Shown here: one piece after another, positions 26,648-37,832 of the stretch
Layout of the letters: every line of letters begins with the position of its first letter
How positions within the stretch are numbered: position 1 is the first letter of the stretch
Origin: Hyphobacterium indicum
GTDB lineage: Bacteria > Pseudomonadota > Alphaproteobacteria > Caulobacterales > Maricaulaceae
Length of the DNA stretch: 64,000 nucleotides
Assembly (NCBI RefSeq): GCF_003129605.1
Contig: NZ_QBDX01000004.1
Coordinates: 868,001 to 932,000, forward strand
Direction of reading: 5' to 3'
Position numbers and translations under genes: made by a program
The notes under the pieces: model-generated
Database searches by the model: none
What the model saw: only the letters and a program-made list of their open reading frames with translations
Told to the model about the DNA's origin: nothing

Positions 26648-26747
26648 GTTTCAGCTCCGTGGGGAAACGCAGCCTGTCATTAACCCGGTCACCATCAAAA
26701 GGCGACGGCTCATGGCATTAAATAATCGTCAGCGAAGGATGTGAACG

Positions 26748-27176
26748 TCAGAATCCGCTATTCAGGAGCGGTTTTTCGCCAAACCGGCGGCGGAAAATCC
26801 GGATTTCCTTGTCAGCCTGTTCATAAGGCGAACTGGCTTCCGCAAAGCAAAAGGCATTGGCGCGCGGAATGTCGAGTGCGGATTGTGTCCGGACTTCTTC
26901 CAGGAATTCATCCTGCAGATTCTTGGCGCCGCCGATATAGACGACGTCTTCATCATGTATGCCTGCGACCAGCGCAAAAACGCCGGGAATAACGGGAACC
27001 TGCTGGATATTCGCACGATCAAGCTTGATAGCATGGCTCCATCGCAGCGTACCGCCAGTCTGGATTCGTGGCGTTGTGGCATTGCGCAAACCGGTCGTGT
27101 CACCGGGATTCCGGACTTCGCTCCGGCGCTGCGTTGCCGCATTCTGTGCCAGACCACGTTTTCCAAAACCTGCCAT
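26748..27176 (-). CDS. Small protein with degenerate GIY-YIG-like domain
   Basis: 142 residues from the ATG at 27176, which has GGAG 9 bases upstream. A basic, probably unstructured N-terminal third is followed by I-P-G-V-F-A-L-V-A (65-67 in the GIY position), D-V-V-Y-I-G-G-A-K-N-L (Tyr80-Gly82 in the YIG position) and a C-terminal K-P-L-L-N (136-139), the order seen in GIY-YIG nucleases. The catalytic Arg that normally follows N-L is replaced by acidic residues (Q-D-E-F), so nuclease activity is doubtful. It lies 99 bases past the gyrB stop, has lower GC than gyrB, and its family is not otherwise recognised. Confidence 0.6.
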   Translation of the reverse strand: MAGFGKRGLAQNAATQRRSEVRNPGDTTGLRNATTPRIQTGGTLRWSHAIKLDRANIQQVPVIPGVFALVAGIHDEDVVYIGGAKNLQDEFLEEVRTQSALDIPRANAFCFAEASSPYEQADKEIRIFRRRFGEKPLLNSGF

Positions 27177-27275
27177 GCGTACGAGACTCCTGATCGCGAA
27201 AAACACCTTCGGGCCGGAATGACAGCCCATGGCAAACATTAGCGCGAAACGGTAATCAGGACTTTAAGAGAGATG

Positions 27276-29702
<2,427 letters not shown>

Positions 29703-29737
29703 CTATCCGAATCGCCGCTGTCGCGCCATGCTTCAAC

Positions 29738-29775
29738 TACATAATTATGATAGCATTATATAAATATATTCAATG
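29738..29775 (-). promoter_or_regulatory. A/T-rich patch upstream of gyrB with a perfect -10 box
   Basis: About 36 bases are almost purely A/T in an otherwise GC-rich window. On the minus strand TATAAT lies at 29760-29755, about 60 bases before the gyrB start; TTGAAT (29773-29768) is too close to serve as its -35. It probably contains the gyrB promoter; a supercoiling-sensitive promoter is conceivable. Confidence 0.4.
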
Positions 29776-29838
29776 GCTTATGGGCCTCTGGCAGAGAGCT
29801 ACAAAAAAGCCGGCAAATTTGGCCTGAAAACCGCAGAA

Positions 29839-30456
29839 TCAGCGCAGGACAAGCAGGATCGCAATCCCCAGCATGACCAGCGCGGTGACACCATCCGCCC
29901 AGCGTTTCACGCCCTTTTCCTGCAGCCAGTTGCGGGCCTTGTGCGCCAGCCCGACATGTACCGAGGCGGTCAGCAGATACATGGCCAGCATGATCGACAC
30001 CATCACCAGCCAGGCGGTGAGATCGACCTGGCTGAGGTCGAAAAAACTGGGCAGCAGGGTCAGATAGAAAATGATTGGCTTGGGATTGGTCAGCGGCATG
30101 GCAATGCCTGCCAGATAGGTCGCCGCCAGCCCCATACGTGTTGGCTTGCGGATTTTTGCCGCTTGGGGATTCCGGAAGGACTGGAAGGCCGTCCAGGCAA
30201 ACCACAGCAGGATGGCCACGCCAATAATCTTGAAAATCCAGCCCGCCGGACCGATCCGGTCGGCCACGGCTGTCAGCCCCGTCACAGCGACGGTAAACCA
30301 GAAAATATCACCGGTAATGATGCCGGCCCCGTAGATGAAGCCATGCGCCGGGCCGGCATCCAGCGTCCGCGCCACCATGGCGACATTGCCGGGACCGGGT
30401 GTAAAAAACAGGATCAGCAGTGCGGCGGCAAACAGCGTCAGGCTATCAGGGGACAT
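29839..30456 (-). CDS. LysE/RhtB-family amino-acid exporter
   Basis: 205 residues from MSPDSLTLFAA at 30456, which lies inside the end of recF (11-base overlap). The family motif F-T-P-G-P-G-N-V-A-M-V-A-R-T is at about 18-31, and N-P-K-P-I-I-F-Y in the middle; about six helices are present. These proteins export amino acids such as lysine, threonine or homoserine lactones. Its place between recF and gyrB is unusual for this replication block. Confidence 0.9.
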   Translation of the reverse strand: MSPDSLTLFAAALLILFFTPGPGNVAMVARTLDAGPAHGFIYGAGIITGDIFWFTVAVTGLTAVADRIGPAGWIFKIIGVAILLWFAWTAFQSFRNPQAAKIRKPTRMGLAATYLAGIAMPLTNPKPIIFYLTLLPSFFDLSQVDLTAWLVMVSIMLAMYLLTASVHVGLAHKARNWLQEKGVKRWADGVTALVMLGIAILLVLR

Positions 30457-31618
30457 GAGCCGCCGTCTGCACTGAAACCCGGCCCTGCTCGACCGAAAAT
30501 TGCTGCGCCTGCTGGCCAAAAGCTGAAAACAGGCTGGCCTCCACACCGGTCAGCCAGGCTTGTGCGCCCAGTTCCAGGATCGCACCCGCCAGTCCTTGCC
30601 GCCGCATTGCGTCCAGATGAGCGCACGCCTCGTCCAGCAAGAGCAATGGCACCTTGCCGCCCCGCGAGGCAAGGGATTGGGCCTGGGCCAGCACCAGCCG
30701 CAGGATCAGCGCCTTCTGTTCACCCGTGGAACACAGGGCGGCCCGCTGATTTTTCTCGCGATGGCGGGCGCCCAGATCACTGCGGTGCGGACCGCGCGTC
30801 AGCGTGCGGCCTGCCGCGGCATCGCGGCCGCGTCCTTCGGCAAGCGCAGCGATGAGCTGGTCCTCTGCATCGCGCAGCTCCGCACCCTCCGCCAGAGCGG
30901 CTTCGACCAGCCCGTCCAGCGCCAGGTCCGCCTTCGGAAAAACGCCGTCTCCCGCCATGTCTATCGCCGATTGCAAACGCGACAGCGCATGCAGGCGTCC
31001 CGCGGCCAGCGCCACCCCATGCCCGGCCATATCGGTTTCCAGCGCGTCCAGCCAGACCGGATCCGCCCGGCCCTGATCCAGCAGCCGCTGACGCCGGGAC
31101 CGGAGTTTTTCGTAACTGCCCAGGGTTTCGCCATGCGACGGGTCACTGGCAGCCACAAGCCGGTCAAAGAATTTGAGCCGGTCAGAGCGGGGACCGGCAA
31201 ATAACCGGTCATGCTCTGGCAAGAGCACAATCATCGGCAGGCACCGCGCCAGATCGCCCCGCGAGGCCGGCTTGCCATCCATGCGCGTCTGGCGGCGGCT
31301 GCCATCGAGCAGGCCCGAGGCCAGCGTCACATCATCCCCGGTTTCCGACAGGGTTTCCGCATACACGGCCCAGGCCGGTGCCACATGGCCGTCCAGCCGC
31401 CGCAGCGGCTCCTCGGTTTCGGCACCGCGCAGGCCGCGGCCCGGGGCCAGCAGGGAAATGGCTTCAAGAATATTGGTCTTGCCGGACCCGTTCGGGCCCG
31501 CCAGACAGACCGGGCGTGCGTCCAGATCAAGATCCAGCGTTTCGAAATTGCGGAAATCCGTCAGCCGCAATCGTTTCAGCGCCGCCACTTTCCGGGTGTC
31601 AGATGGCTTTCGCGTCAC
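30446..31618 (-). CDS. recF: DNA replication/repair protein RecF
   Basis: 390 residues. The start is a GTG overlapping the dnaN stop (GTGA). Walker A is G-P-N-G-S-G-K-T-N-I-L-E-A, the signature region R-G-P-H-R-S-D-L and the Walker B L-L-L-L-D-E-A-C-A-H-L-D are typical of this SMC-like family. RecF helps load RecA on gapped DNA at stalled forks. It overlaps dnaN upstream and the LysE gene downstream. Confidence 0.95.
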   Translation of the reverse strand: MTRKPSDTRKVAALKRLRLTDFRNFETLDLDLDARPVCLAGPNGSGKTNILEAISLLAPGRGLRGAETEEPLRRLDGHVAPAWAVYAETLSETGDDVTLASGLLDGSRRQTRMDGKPASRGDLARCLPMIVLLPEHDRLFAGPRSDRLKFFDRLVAASDPSHGETLGSYEKLRSRRQRLLDQGRADPVWLDALETDMAGHGVALAAGRLHALSRLQSAIDMAGDGVFPKADLALDGLVEAALAEGAELRDAEDQLIAALAEGRGRDAAAGRTLTRGPHRSDLGARHREKNQRAALCSTGEQKALILRLVLAQAQSLASRGGKVPLLLLDEACAHLDAMRRQGLAGAILELGAQAWLTGVEASLFSAFGQQAQQFSVEQGRVSVQTAAHVP

Positions 31619-32733
31619 ACCCGGAGCGGCATCAGGACGTAGAGTGAATCCGCATCACCGGAATCCGTCACCAGCGTGGGTGACGCCGGATCGGCAAAGT
31701 GGAACCGGGCCTCGTCCCCCTCGATCTGACCGGCCACGTCCAGAATGTAACGGGCATTGAAACCGATGGCGAACCCGCCTTCCTTGCTGTCGACCGGGAC
31801 TTCTTCGGTCGCCTGTCCGGACTCCGGATTGTTGACCGCCAGTGTCAGCGTGCCGTCATCCAGCGACAGCTTCACCGAGCGCGATTTCTCGATCGAGATG
31901 GTCGCCACGCGGTCAACCGCCTCGGCGAAACGCTTGTTCTCCACCGACATCAGTTTCTCGTTTCCGCGCGGGATGACCCGCTCATAATCCGGGAAAGAGC
32001 CGTCGATCAGCTTGGATGTCAGCACCGCGCGGCCAAAGCCGAAGCGGATCTTGCCGTCGGAAACGGAGATGCGGATATCATCATCGGCATCTTCGAGCAG
32101 ACGGCGGGCTTCCTGGACCGTCTTGCGGGGCACGATGACAGCCGGCATACCGCCCGCGCCGTCCGGCAGATCGCATTCCGACAGCGCCAGCCGGTGACCA
32201 TCCGTGGCCACGGCGCGCAGGGTCTTGCGGCCTTTTTCATCCGCGGCATGCAGATGAATACCGTTGAGATAATAGCGGGTTTCCTCGGTCGACACTGCAA
32301 AGCGCGTCTTGTCGATAATGCGGGCCAGCGCATCCGCTTCCAGCGTGAAGGAGTGCTGCAAATCTTCCGACGGCATCATCGGGAAATCTCCCGGCGGCAG
32401 TGATGGCAGCGAGAAGACCGAGCGGCCGGCCTTGAGGCTCAGCCGTGGATCCTCGCCATCCAGCTCCAGCGTCACATCCGCGCCCTCCGGCAGTTTGCGG
32501 GCGATTTCATAGAGCGTGTGGGCCGGTGCCGTGGCCATGCCTTCACGCTCGACCTGTGCGGCCGCGCTTTCCTGGATTTCAATATCGAGGTCTGTCGCGG
32601 CGAAACTTGCGCCATTGGCCCCGGCCGTGATCAGCACATTGGACAGGATCGGAATGGTGTTCCGGCGCTCGACGACGGCCTGAACATGGCCCAGAGCCTT
32701 CAGAAGAGCTGCGCGTTCGATCGTGAGTTTCAT
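31615..32733 (-). CDS. dnaN: DNA polymerase III sliding clamp (beta subunit)
   Basis: 372 residues from MKLTIERAALLKAL, a canonical DnaN start and length; the frame runs upstream to 32775. Three clamp domains are readable: V-E-R-R-N-T-I-P-I-L-S-N in domain 1, T-R-Y-Y-L-N-G-I-H-L in domain 2, and the C-terminal Y-V-L-M-P-L-R-V. The clamp tethers polymerase III and other enzymes to DNA. It lies 151 bases after dnaA. Confidence 0.97.
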   Translation of the reverse strand: MKLTIERAALLKALGHVQAVVERRNTIPILSNVLITAGANGASFAATDLDIEIQESAAAQVEREGMATAPAHTLYEIARKLPEGADVTLELDGEDPRLSLKAGRSVFSLPSLPPGDFPMMPSEDLQHSFTLEADALARIIDKTRFAVSTEETRYYLNGIHLHAADEKGRKTLRAVATDGHRLALSECDLPDGAGGMPAVIVPRKTVQEARRLLEDADDDIRISVSDGKIRFGFGRAVLTSKLIDGSFPDYERVIPRGNEKLMSVENKRFAEAVDRVATISIEKSRSVKLSLDDGTLTLAVNNPESGQATEEVPVDSKEGGFAIGFNARYILDVAGQIEGDEARFHFADPASPTLVTDSGDADSLYVLMPLRV

Positions 32734-32847
32734 ATCGTATCCGTCTTCCTGCCTTCTTGTCCGGAAGGAGGGCAAATCGCGACAGAATAATGAATCGCCT
32801 CATCCCCGGGGAGGCGAGCATAGCGAAATTTTTTAAAGTGCAATACG

Positions 32848-32878
32848 CCCCGGCTCGCCTGAATGCAGCGAGCCGGGG
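32848..32878 (-). terminator. Strong stem-loop between dnaA and dnaN
   Basis: A perfect 11-bp GC-rich stem (32848-32858 with 32868-32878) has a 9-base loop, starting 6 bases past the dnaA stop. The minus-strand U-run comes only about 12 bases after the stem, so it may be a partial terminator or a processing site that separates dnaA from dnaN expression. Confidence 0.5.
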
Positions 32879-32884
32879 ATAAGT

Positions 32885-34294
32885 CTACCCGCGGATTTCG
32901 GCCGACAGGCTTTCAATCTCGTCCTTCACCGGATCGCCGGCCTTGATCAGCTCGCTGATCTTGTTGACGGCATGGATCACGGTCGAGTGGTCCCGGTCGC
33001 CAAAACGGCGGCCGATATCCGGCAGCGACCGTGTGGTCATCGTCTTGGCCAGATACATGGCCACATGGCGCGGCTTGACCACCGTCTTTGTCCGGCGCTT
33101 GGACAGGATGTCGGCCACTTTGACGCCAAAGCGCTCGGCCACCACTTTCTGGATCACATCAACGGTGACGCGGCGCTCCGAAACGATCGACAATTCCCGG
33201 AGTGCGGATTCGACCGCCTCCATTGTCACCGGCCGCCCCAGAAGTGCCGTCCGCCCGATGACATTATTGAGCACGCCTTCCAGTTCGCGGGCGCTCGCCG
33301 TCATCCGCGCGGCGAGGAAATCCCGCACTGTTTCCGGAACCGATAACTCGGGATAATGGCAGCCGGCCTGGGCAATCTTGCAATCGAGGATCTTGCGGCG
33401 CAGATCCAGATCGGGCTTGCGCAATTCACAGGCAAACCCGCCCTTGAGCAGCGAAGCAAGACGTTGATCCGTGACATTCAATTCGGCCGGCGGCCGGTGC
33501 GATGCCAGAACCACCTGTTTTTCATCCGCAATCAAAGACGCCACCGTATGCAGGAATTCGTCTTCGGTCTTGGGCTTGCCGGCGATGAAATGGACATCAT
33601 CAATCAACAATACATCCACCCGGCGCACGGATTCCTTGAATCCGATCGTGTCTTTCTTGCGCATGGCCGAAACAAAGCCGGAGAGAAATTCCTCCGCCGT
33701 GAGATACAGCGCCTTGCGGCGGGCCGCGCCCAGCTCGACCGAATGCGCGATGGCGTTCAGGAGATGGGTTTTGCCGACGCCGTAATCGCCATAGAAAAAG
33801 GCCGGATTGAAGGGCGAGGGCGAGGCATTGACGATCGCCCGGGCGGCCGCCGAGGCCATTTCGTTGGACGGACCGACCATGAAGGTGTCGAATGTGAACC
33901 GGTCGCTGACAGGACGGGACGGGCTGGCCTCGGCCGGCGGCGAAGCCGGCGCCCCCGCTGTCATCGGAACGGCCGCAACAGGCCGCGGAACCACGTCTTC
34001 TTCCGACAACAGCCGGAGCGGACGGTTTTCGGGGTCGAACTGGGTCCAGAGTGCCTGCAACCGTGCCCCGGCATGATCCTCGACCCAGTCCCGGTAGAAC
34101 CGGCTGGGAGCGATGACCAGAAGGCCGCCATCCTCCTCCTCGCGGACCCGCAGCCGGGCCATGTTGGATGAGAAAACCGTATCCCCGTATTCGCGGCGAA
34201 GATGAGCGCGCACTTCACGCCAGACAGCCCCCGCAGTCTTCACTTCAGCCACCTTGTTAAGGGATTTCAACGCACCGCCAGAAACGATCGACAT
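32885..34294 (-). CDS. dnaA: Chromosomal replication initiator DnaA
   Basis: About 469 residues from MSIVSGGALKS at 34294 (a GTG at 34303 is an alternative). Domain I is followed by a Pro/Ala-rich linker. The AAA+ domain has Walker A G-D-Y-G-V-G-K-T-H-L-L-N, Walker B L-L-I-D-D-V-H-F-I and sensor residues. The C-terminal DNA-binding domain has the signature R-D-H-S-T-V-I-H-A-V-N-K-I. It opens the origin and, in alphaproteobacteria, also acts as a cell-cycle transcription factor. The upstream region has GANTC sites. Confidence 0.97.
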   Translation of the reverse strand: MSIVSGGALKSLNKVAEVKTAGAVWREVRAHLRREYGDTVFSSNMARLRVREEEDGGLLVIAPSRFYRDWVEDHAGARLQALWTQFDPENRPLRLLSEEDVVPRPVAAVPMTAGAPASPPAEASPSRPVSDRFTFDTFMVGPSNEMASAAARAIVNASPSPFNPAFFYGDYGVGKTHLLNAIAHSVELGAARRKALYLTAEEFLSGFVSAMRKKDTIGFKESVRRVDVLLIDDVHFIAGKPKTEDEFLHTVASLIADEKQVVLASHRPPAELNVTDQRLASLLKGGFACELRKPDLDLRRKILDCKIAQAGCHYPELSVPETVRDFLAARMTASARELEGVLNNVIGRTALLGRPVTMEAVESALRELSIVSERRVTVDVIQKVVAERFGVKVADILSKRRTKTVVKPRHVAMYLAKTMTTRSLPDIGRRFGDRDHSTVIHAVNKISELIKAGDPVKDEIESLSAEIRG

Positions 34295-34666
34295 GTCCCC
34301 CACACCCTCTCATTGGGCCTGTCAAATCCAGGCCATGTAATTGTTTTTACAGGCAAAGCTTCCCCGTTCGCCATTCACGCATGTGAACAGCGGCAGCGCA
34401 TGATTTGATCCGCATAGGAATGACCACCTGATGTCCCGTAGAGTAACCAGAGACCCTTCCCGGTCAACCGAACTTTCCCCCTGATTCCCGTGATTCTTCC
34501 CTTGACAAGGGAAAAGGTGTGACGGGATAGGAATTTGGCATCTGCATCTTTTTTATCCGGACACAGTGCCGGTTTGCCCCCGGAAATGACTCGCAGAAAG
34601 GCAAAGAAAAACGCCCCGGGCCTCTCGCCCGGAGCGTCTCCAGATTTCTCATTTTCGCGCGGTGAT
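34295..34666. other. Intergenic region upstream of dnaA
   Basis: About 370 bases between rpsT and dnaA with no credible protein gene. It holds the rpsT terminator (34606-34637), three GANTC sites (34483-34487, 34492-34496, 34588-34592) that CcrM would methylate if present, and one near match to a Caulobacter-type DnaA G-box (TGATCCGCA, 34406-34414). A weak minus-strand promoter-like pair is TTGACC...TACTCT (34467-34440 region). I see no cluster of DnaA boxes, so it is not convincing as oriC. Confidence 0.6.
34606..34637 (-). terminator. Intrinsic terminator of rpsT
   Basis: On the minus strand a GC-rich 10-pair stem with one mismatch (about 34612-34621 with 34626-34635) is followed by a run of five T, 30 bases past the rpsT stop. 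Confidence 0.8.
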
Positions 34667-34933
34667 TTAAGCGGAAAGCGCTTTCACACGCGCCGACATG
34701 CGGGAGATTTTCCGCGAAGCGGTATTCTTGTGGAACACGCCTTTGGTCACGGCGCGCATCATTTCCGATTCCGCCTTGACCAGAGCCTCGCGGGCCTTGC
34801 CGGAATCTCCGGCCGCAATTGCGGTATCGACCTTCTTGATGAAGGTGCGCACGCGCGAGCGGCGTGACTTGTTGATCGCGGTGCGGCGGGCAATCTTGCG
34901 CACCATTTTCTTGGCAGAGGCCGTATTCGCCAT
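34667..34933 (-). CDS. rpsT: 30S ribosomal protein S20
   Basis: 88 residues, beginning M-A-N-T-A-S-A-K-K and containing [16 protein letters not shown], with the basic helical-bundle composition of S20. It binds 16S rRNA early in 30S assembly. It is immediately upstream of dnaA, a conserved alphaproteobacterial order, with its own terminator. A TATAAA lies 19-24 bases before the start on the minus strand and may be its -10 box. Confidence 0.97.
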   Translation of the reverse strand: MANTASAKKMVRKIARRTAINKSRRSRVRTFIKKVDTAIAAGDSGKAREALVKAESEMMRAVTKGVFHKNTASRKISRMSARVKALSA

Positions 34934-35047
34934 GAAGGTCTGTCCGTTGTCTTTATAATTCTGTGTCTGCGCGCTCCGGAAAGCCGGATCGCGCGTGAGG
35001 CGGGGCGTATACTCGTCCGGGCCGCGCCCGTCAACTCTTTGCGCAGG

Positions 35048-35824
35048 CTATTTGTGCTTGAAGTGGGCCGCCCGCTTCTCGGCAAAGGCCGCCATGCCCT
35101 CGCTCTGGTCTTCGGTCGCAAATTGCGACTGGAAAACACGGCGTTCCCAGCGAACTCCTTCCGCAAGGCCCAGCTCGAACGAGCGGTTGATGGCCTCCTT
35201 GGTCATCATTGCGATCGGCAGGGATTTGGCAGCAATCGACTCGGCCGCCTCGAGGGCTGTGCTCATCAGATCATCCACCGCCACAATGCGGCTGACCAGT
35301 CCCGCGCGCTCGGCTTCCTCGGCATCCATCATCCGCCCGGTCAGGCACATATCCATGGCTTTCGCCTTGCCGACAGCCCGCGGAAGGCGTTGCGTGCCAC
35401 CAGCACCCGGCATGACGCCCAGATTGATCTCTGGCTGACCAAATTTCGCGGTTTCGGAGGCGATGATGAAATCGCACATCATGGCAATCTCGCAGCCCCC
35501 GCCCAGCGCATATCCCGATACCGCGGCAATGATCGGTTTGCGGAAGCGCGCAACCGACTCCCACGTCTTCTCGAACGGGTCATTCATATAGAGGCCGACA
35601 AAGTCCTTGCTGACCAGCTCCTTGATATCGGCACCGGCGGCAAACGCCTTTTTCGATCCGGTCAGAACCACGCAGCCGATATCGGCATCGGCCTCGAACT
35701 TCGCCAGGGCGGCCGCCAGCTCGGCTGTCAGCTCGTCGCACAGCGCGTTCAGTGCTTCCGGGCGGTCCAGCGTGATCACGCCGACACGGCCTTCGGTCTT
35801 CACCTGAATTGTTTTATAGCCCAC
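35048..35824 (-). CDS. Enoyl-CoA hydratase (crotonase family)
   Basis: 258 residues. It hydrates 2-enoyl-CoA in fatty-acid or amino-acid breakdown. The oxyanion-hole motif is [10 protein letters not shown]; the two catalytic glutamates are in [10 protein letters not shown] (about 112) and [18 protein letters not shown] (about 132-149). This is a close match to short-chain enoyl-CoA hydratases (EchA/FadB1 type). The gene sits next to rpsT-dnaA, an order widely kept in alphaproteobacteria. Confidence 0.95.
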   Translation of the reverse strand: MGYKTIQVKTEGRVGVITLDRPEALNALCDELTAELAAALAKFEADADIGCVVLTGSKKAFAAGADIKELVSKDFVGLYMNDPFEKTWESVARFRKPIIAAVSGYALGGGCEIAMMCDFIIASETAKFGQPEINLGVMPGAGGTQRLPRAVGKAKAMDMCLTGRMMDAEEAERAGLVSRIVAVDDLMSTALEAAESIAAKSLPIAMMTKEAINRSFELGLAEGVRWERRVFQSQFATEDQSEGMAAFAEKRAAHFKHK

Positions 35825-35945
35825 GAAAGGCCTCCATCTGAGCGCGGCTTGTCCGCCGCCGGGGTATCGAGCGCGCCGCTATAACGCATCGGAGGACCGG
35901 GGTCACCACCCCGATACCGGTCCGGTTTTCATGGCGGCTTTGCGG

Positions 35946-36821
35946 TTACGGTCCGGCCACCTCGATCCCGCGATCCCGAAGCAGCGAAATCACGCCCTGC
36001 TCGCCCGGAAGGTGCCCGGACCCGACGGCGATGAAGACCGTGCCGGACCCATCCAGAATATCGGCGATCTCTTCGGCCCAGCGCTCATTGCGCTGGACAA
36101 TGATAATATCATGCACTTCCGGCGCATCGCTGCGCATCTGGCCATTCATCACCGCGTCAATGGCGTTCTGGTCACCCTCGGCCCAGGACGTCACCAGCGT
36201 GTCGAGCTGTCCCGGAGCGGTTTCAAAATCCGTCATGGTCTGCTCCAGCAGACGGACTTCCACATCCTGCGGCAAGTCGGCAAAGAAGCCGATCTGCTCG
36301 TCCACGGTTTCGAAATAGGCCAGTGTTTTCCCCGCCGATTCTGCCATCGGCCACAGCGTGGCTTCCACGCCTGAATTCGGGTCGAACCCGGACGCGATAA
36401 TGAAGCCGACACTGAGCTGTATGGTCGCGATCCAGGGCCGGAGCGGCTCGAGCTGGGCGGCGGACGCGCCGACCTGGGGGGCAAACGTCTCGATCAGCTC
36501 CCAGGTGTCCTCGCTGACCAGTGAGGACAATGTCACGCCGGCCGGGTTCATGGCATTGGCAAACACCGCCTGCTGCATGGCAGGTGCCTGAGCCGGATCG
36601 TTCACAGGCGCTTCGAAATAGACCGTATCAGCGGCTTCAAAGGCGGACATCACCTCTTCGGTCTGCCATTCGATTCCGGGCCGCAGGATATGCACTGTGC
36701 CGAACACATAGATATCGCTGTCTTCATCCTGGATGTGCCATAGCGTGGGGTCTGCGGCAGCCGTGCTCGTCAACAGCGCGGCGGATGCAAATCCGCACAA
36801 AAATGTCCCGATCAATTTCAT
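35946..36821 (-). CDS. Exported TraB/GumN family protein
   Basis: 291 residues from MKLIGTFLCGFASAALLTST at 36821 with GGAG upstream; this is a signal peptide cleaved near A-A-A-D. The family blocks are W-H-I-Q-D-E-D-S-D-I-Y-V-F-G-T-V-H-I-L, then F-E-A-P-V and, at the end, F-I-A-V-G-S-G-H-L-P-G-E-Q-G-V. TraB/GumN proteins share the fold of erythromycin-esterase/Tiki metalloproteases; the two G-x-x-H motifs seen here are the putative metal ligands. The substrate is unknown. Confidence 0.88.
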   Translation of the reverse strand: MKLIGTFLCGFASAALLTSTAAADPTLWHIQDEDSDIYVFGTVHILRPGIEWQTEEVMSAFEAADTVYFEAPVNDPAQAPAMQQAVFANAMNPAGVTLSSLVSEDTWELIETFAPQVGASAAQLEPLRPWIATIQLSVGFIIASGFDPNSGVEATLWPMAESAGKTLAYFETVDEQIGFFADLPQDVEVRLLEQTMTDFETAPGQLDTLVTSWAEGDQNAIDAVMNGQMRSDAPEVHDIIIVQRNERWAEEIADILDGSGTVFIAVGSGHLPGEQGVISLLRDRGIEVAGP

Positions 36822-36921
36822 TTCATTCTCCAGTCCTGAAAGACGTTTCCGGCCAGTTTCGGTTTTTATTGCCTTGCTGGCGGACAAAGCCTACCGGGAA
36901 CAGCCAGACCGCCGTCTCCCC

Positions 36922-37785
36922 CTATCGCTGACAAGTCGGGCAGAAAAATGTCGACCGCCCGGATTGCACGATACGCATGATCTTTCCGCCGCAAGCCGGA
37001 GACAAACAGTCCTCATCTTCGCGGCCATAAGCCCGGAAGGCATGCTGGAAATACCCCAGCTCGCCCTCCGCCGAGGCGAAATCCTTGAGGCTGGATCCGC
37101 CCGCGGCGATGGCGTCGTCTATGACCTGCCGCACCGCCAGAGCGAGCCTGTCGGCACGTTTCGGACCCAGCGTCCCGGCCAGGCGCCGCGGCGACAGACC
37201 GGCCCGGTGCAGCGCCTCGCAGACATAGATATTTCCCAGCCCCGCCACGACGCGCTGGTCCAGCAATGCAGCTTTCAGCGGCGCTTTCTTGCCCGTCACG
37301 CGCGATTGCAGGAAGGGACCGGAAAAAGCATTGGAATTCGGCTCCGGCCCGAGGCCTGCCAGAAACGGCACCGACTCTTCCGCCTCTGTGGGAAACAGTG
37401 TCATGAAGCCGAAGCGGCGGGGGTCATTGAACACAATCCGTGCACCGCCCTCCATGTCGAACACGACATGATCGTGTTTTTCCGACGTTCCGGGCGCATG
37501 GGCAAAATCGCCGGGCTTTGCGGCCCGGTCCGGCAAATGGATCGTGAACCGGCCCGACATGCCCAGATGGGCCAGCAGGGTTTCGCCGTTTTCCAGCCGG
37601 AGGAGAAGATATTTGGCCCGCCGGTCCAGTCGCTCGACCCGCACACCGGTCAACCGCCCGGCAAACCGGTCCGGAAACGGAAAGCGCAGATCCGGGCGGC
37701 GGTTTTCCGCCCGCTCGATCACGTGCCCTTCCATAACCGGGGCCAGCCCCCGGCGGACGGTTTCAACTTCAGGAAGCTCGGGCAT
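36922..37785 (-). CDS. mutM: Formamidopyrimidine-DNA glycosylase (Fpg)
   Basis: 287 residues. The N-terminal P-E-L-P-E-V-E-T-V carries the catalytic Pro2 and Glu3. The helix-two-turn-helix has [15 protein letters not shown], and the C-terminal zinc finger C-x4-C...C-P-T-C-Q-R is present. It excises 8-oxoguanine and nicks the abasic site. It is divergent from ubiE across 47 bases, a conserved alphaproteobacterial arrangement. Confidence 0.97.
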   Translation of the reverse strand: MPELPEVETVRRGLAPVMEGHVIERAENRRPDLRFPFPDRFAGRLTGVRVERLDRRAKYLLLRLENGETLLAHLGMSGRFTIHLPDRAAKPGDFAHAPGTSEKHDHVVFDMEGGARIVFNDPRRFGFMTLFPTEAEESVPFLAGLGPEPNSNAFSGPFLQSRVTGKKAPLKAALLDQRVVAGLGNIYVCEALHRAGLSPRRLAGTLGPKRADRLALAVRQVIDDAIAAGGSSLKDFASAEGELGYFQHAFRAYGREDEDCLSPACGGKIMRIVQSGRSTFFCPTCQR

Positions 37786-37832
37786 GATGTCGCGCTAGTG
37801 CTAACCTCGTCATTGCCCTATCTTCCGTTCCC

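Noticed and set aside
34502-34530. TTGACA on the plus strand as a promoter
   Set aside because: No acceptable -10 box at the right spacing and no plus-strand gene follows.
34295-34666. dnaA upstream region as replication origin
   Set aside because: No cluster of DnaA boxes; only one near-match G-box and no A/T-rich unwinding element. In related bacteria the origin lies near hemE rather than here.
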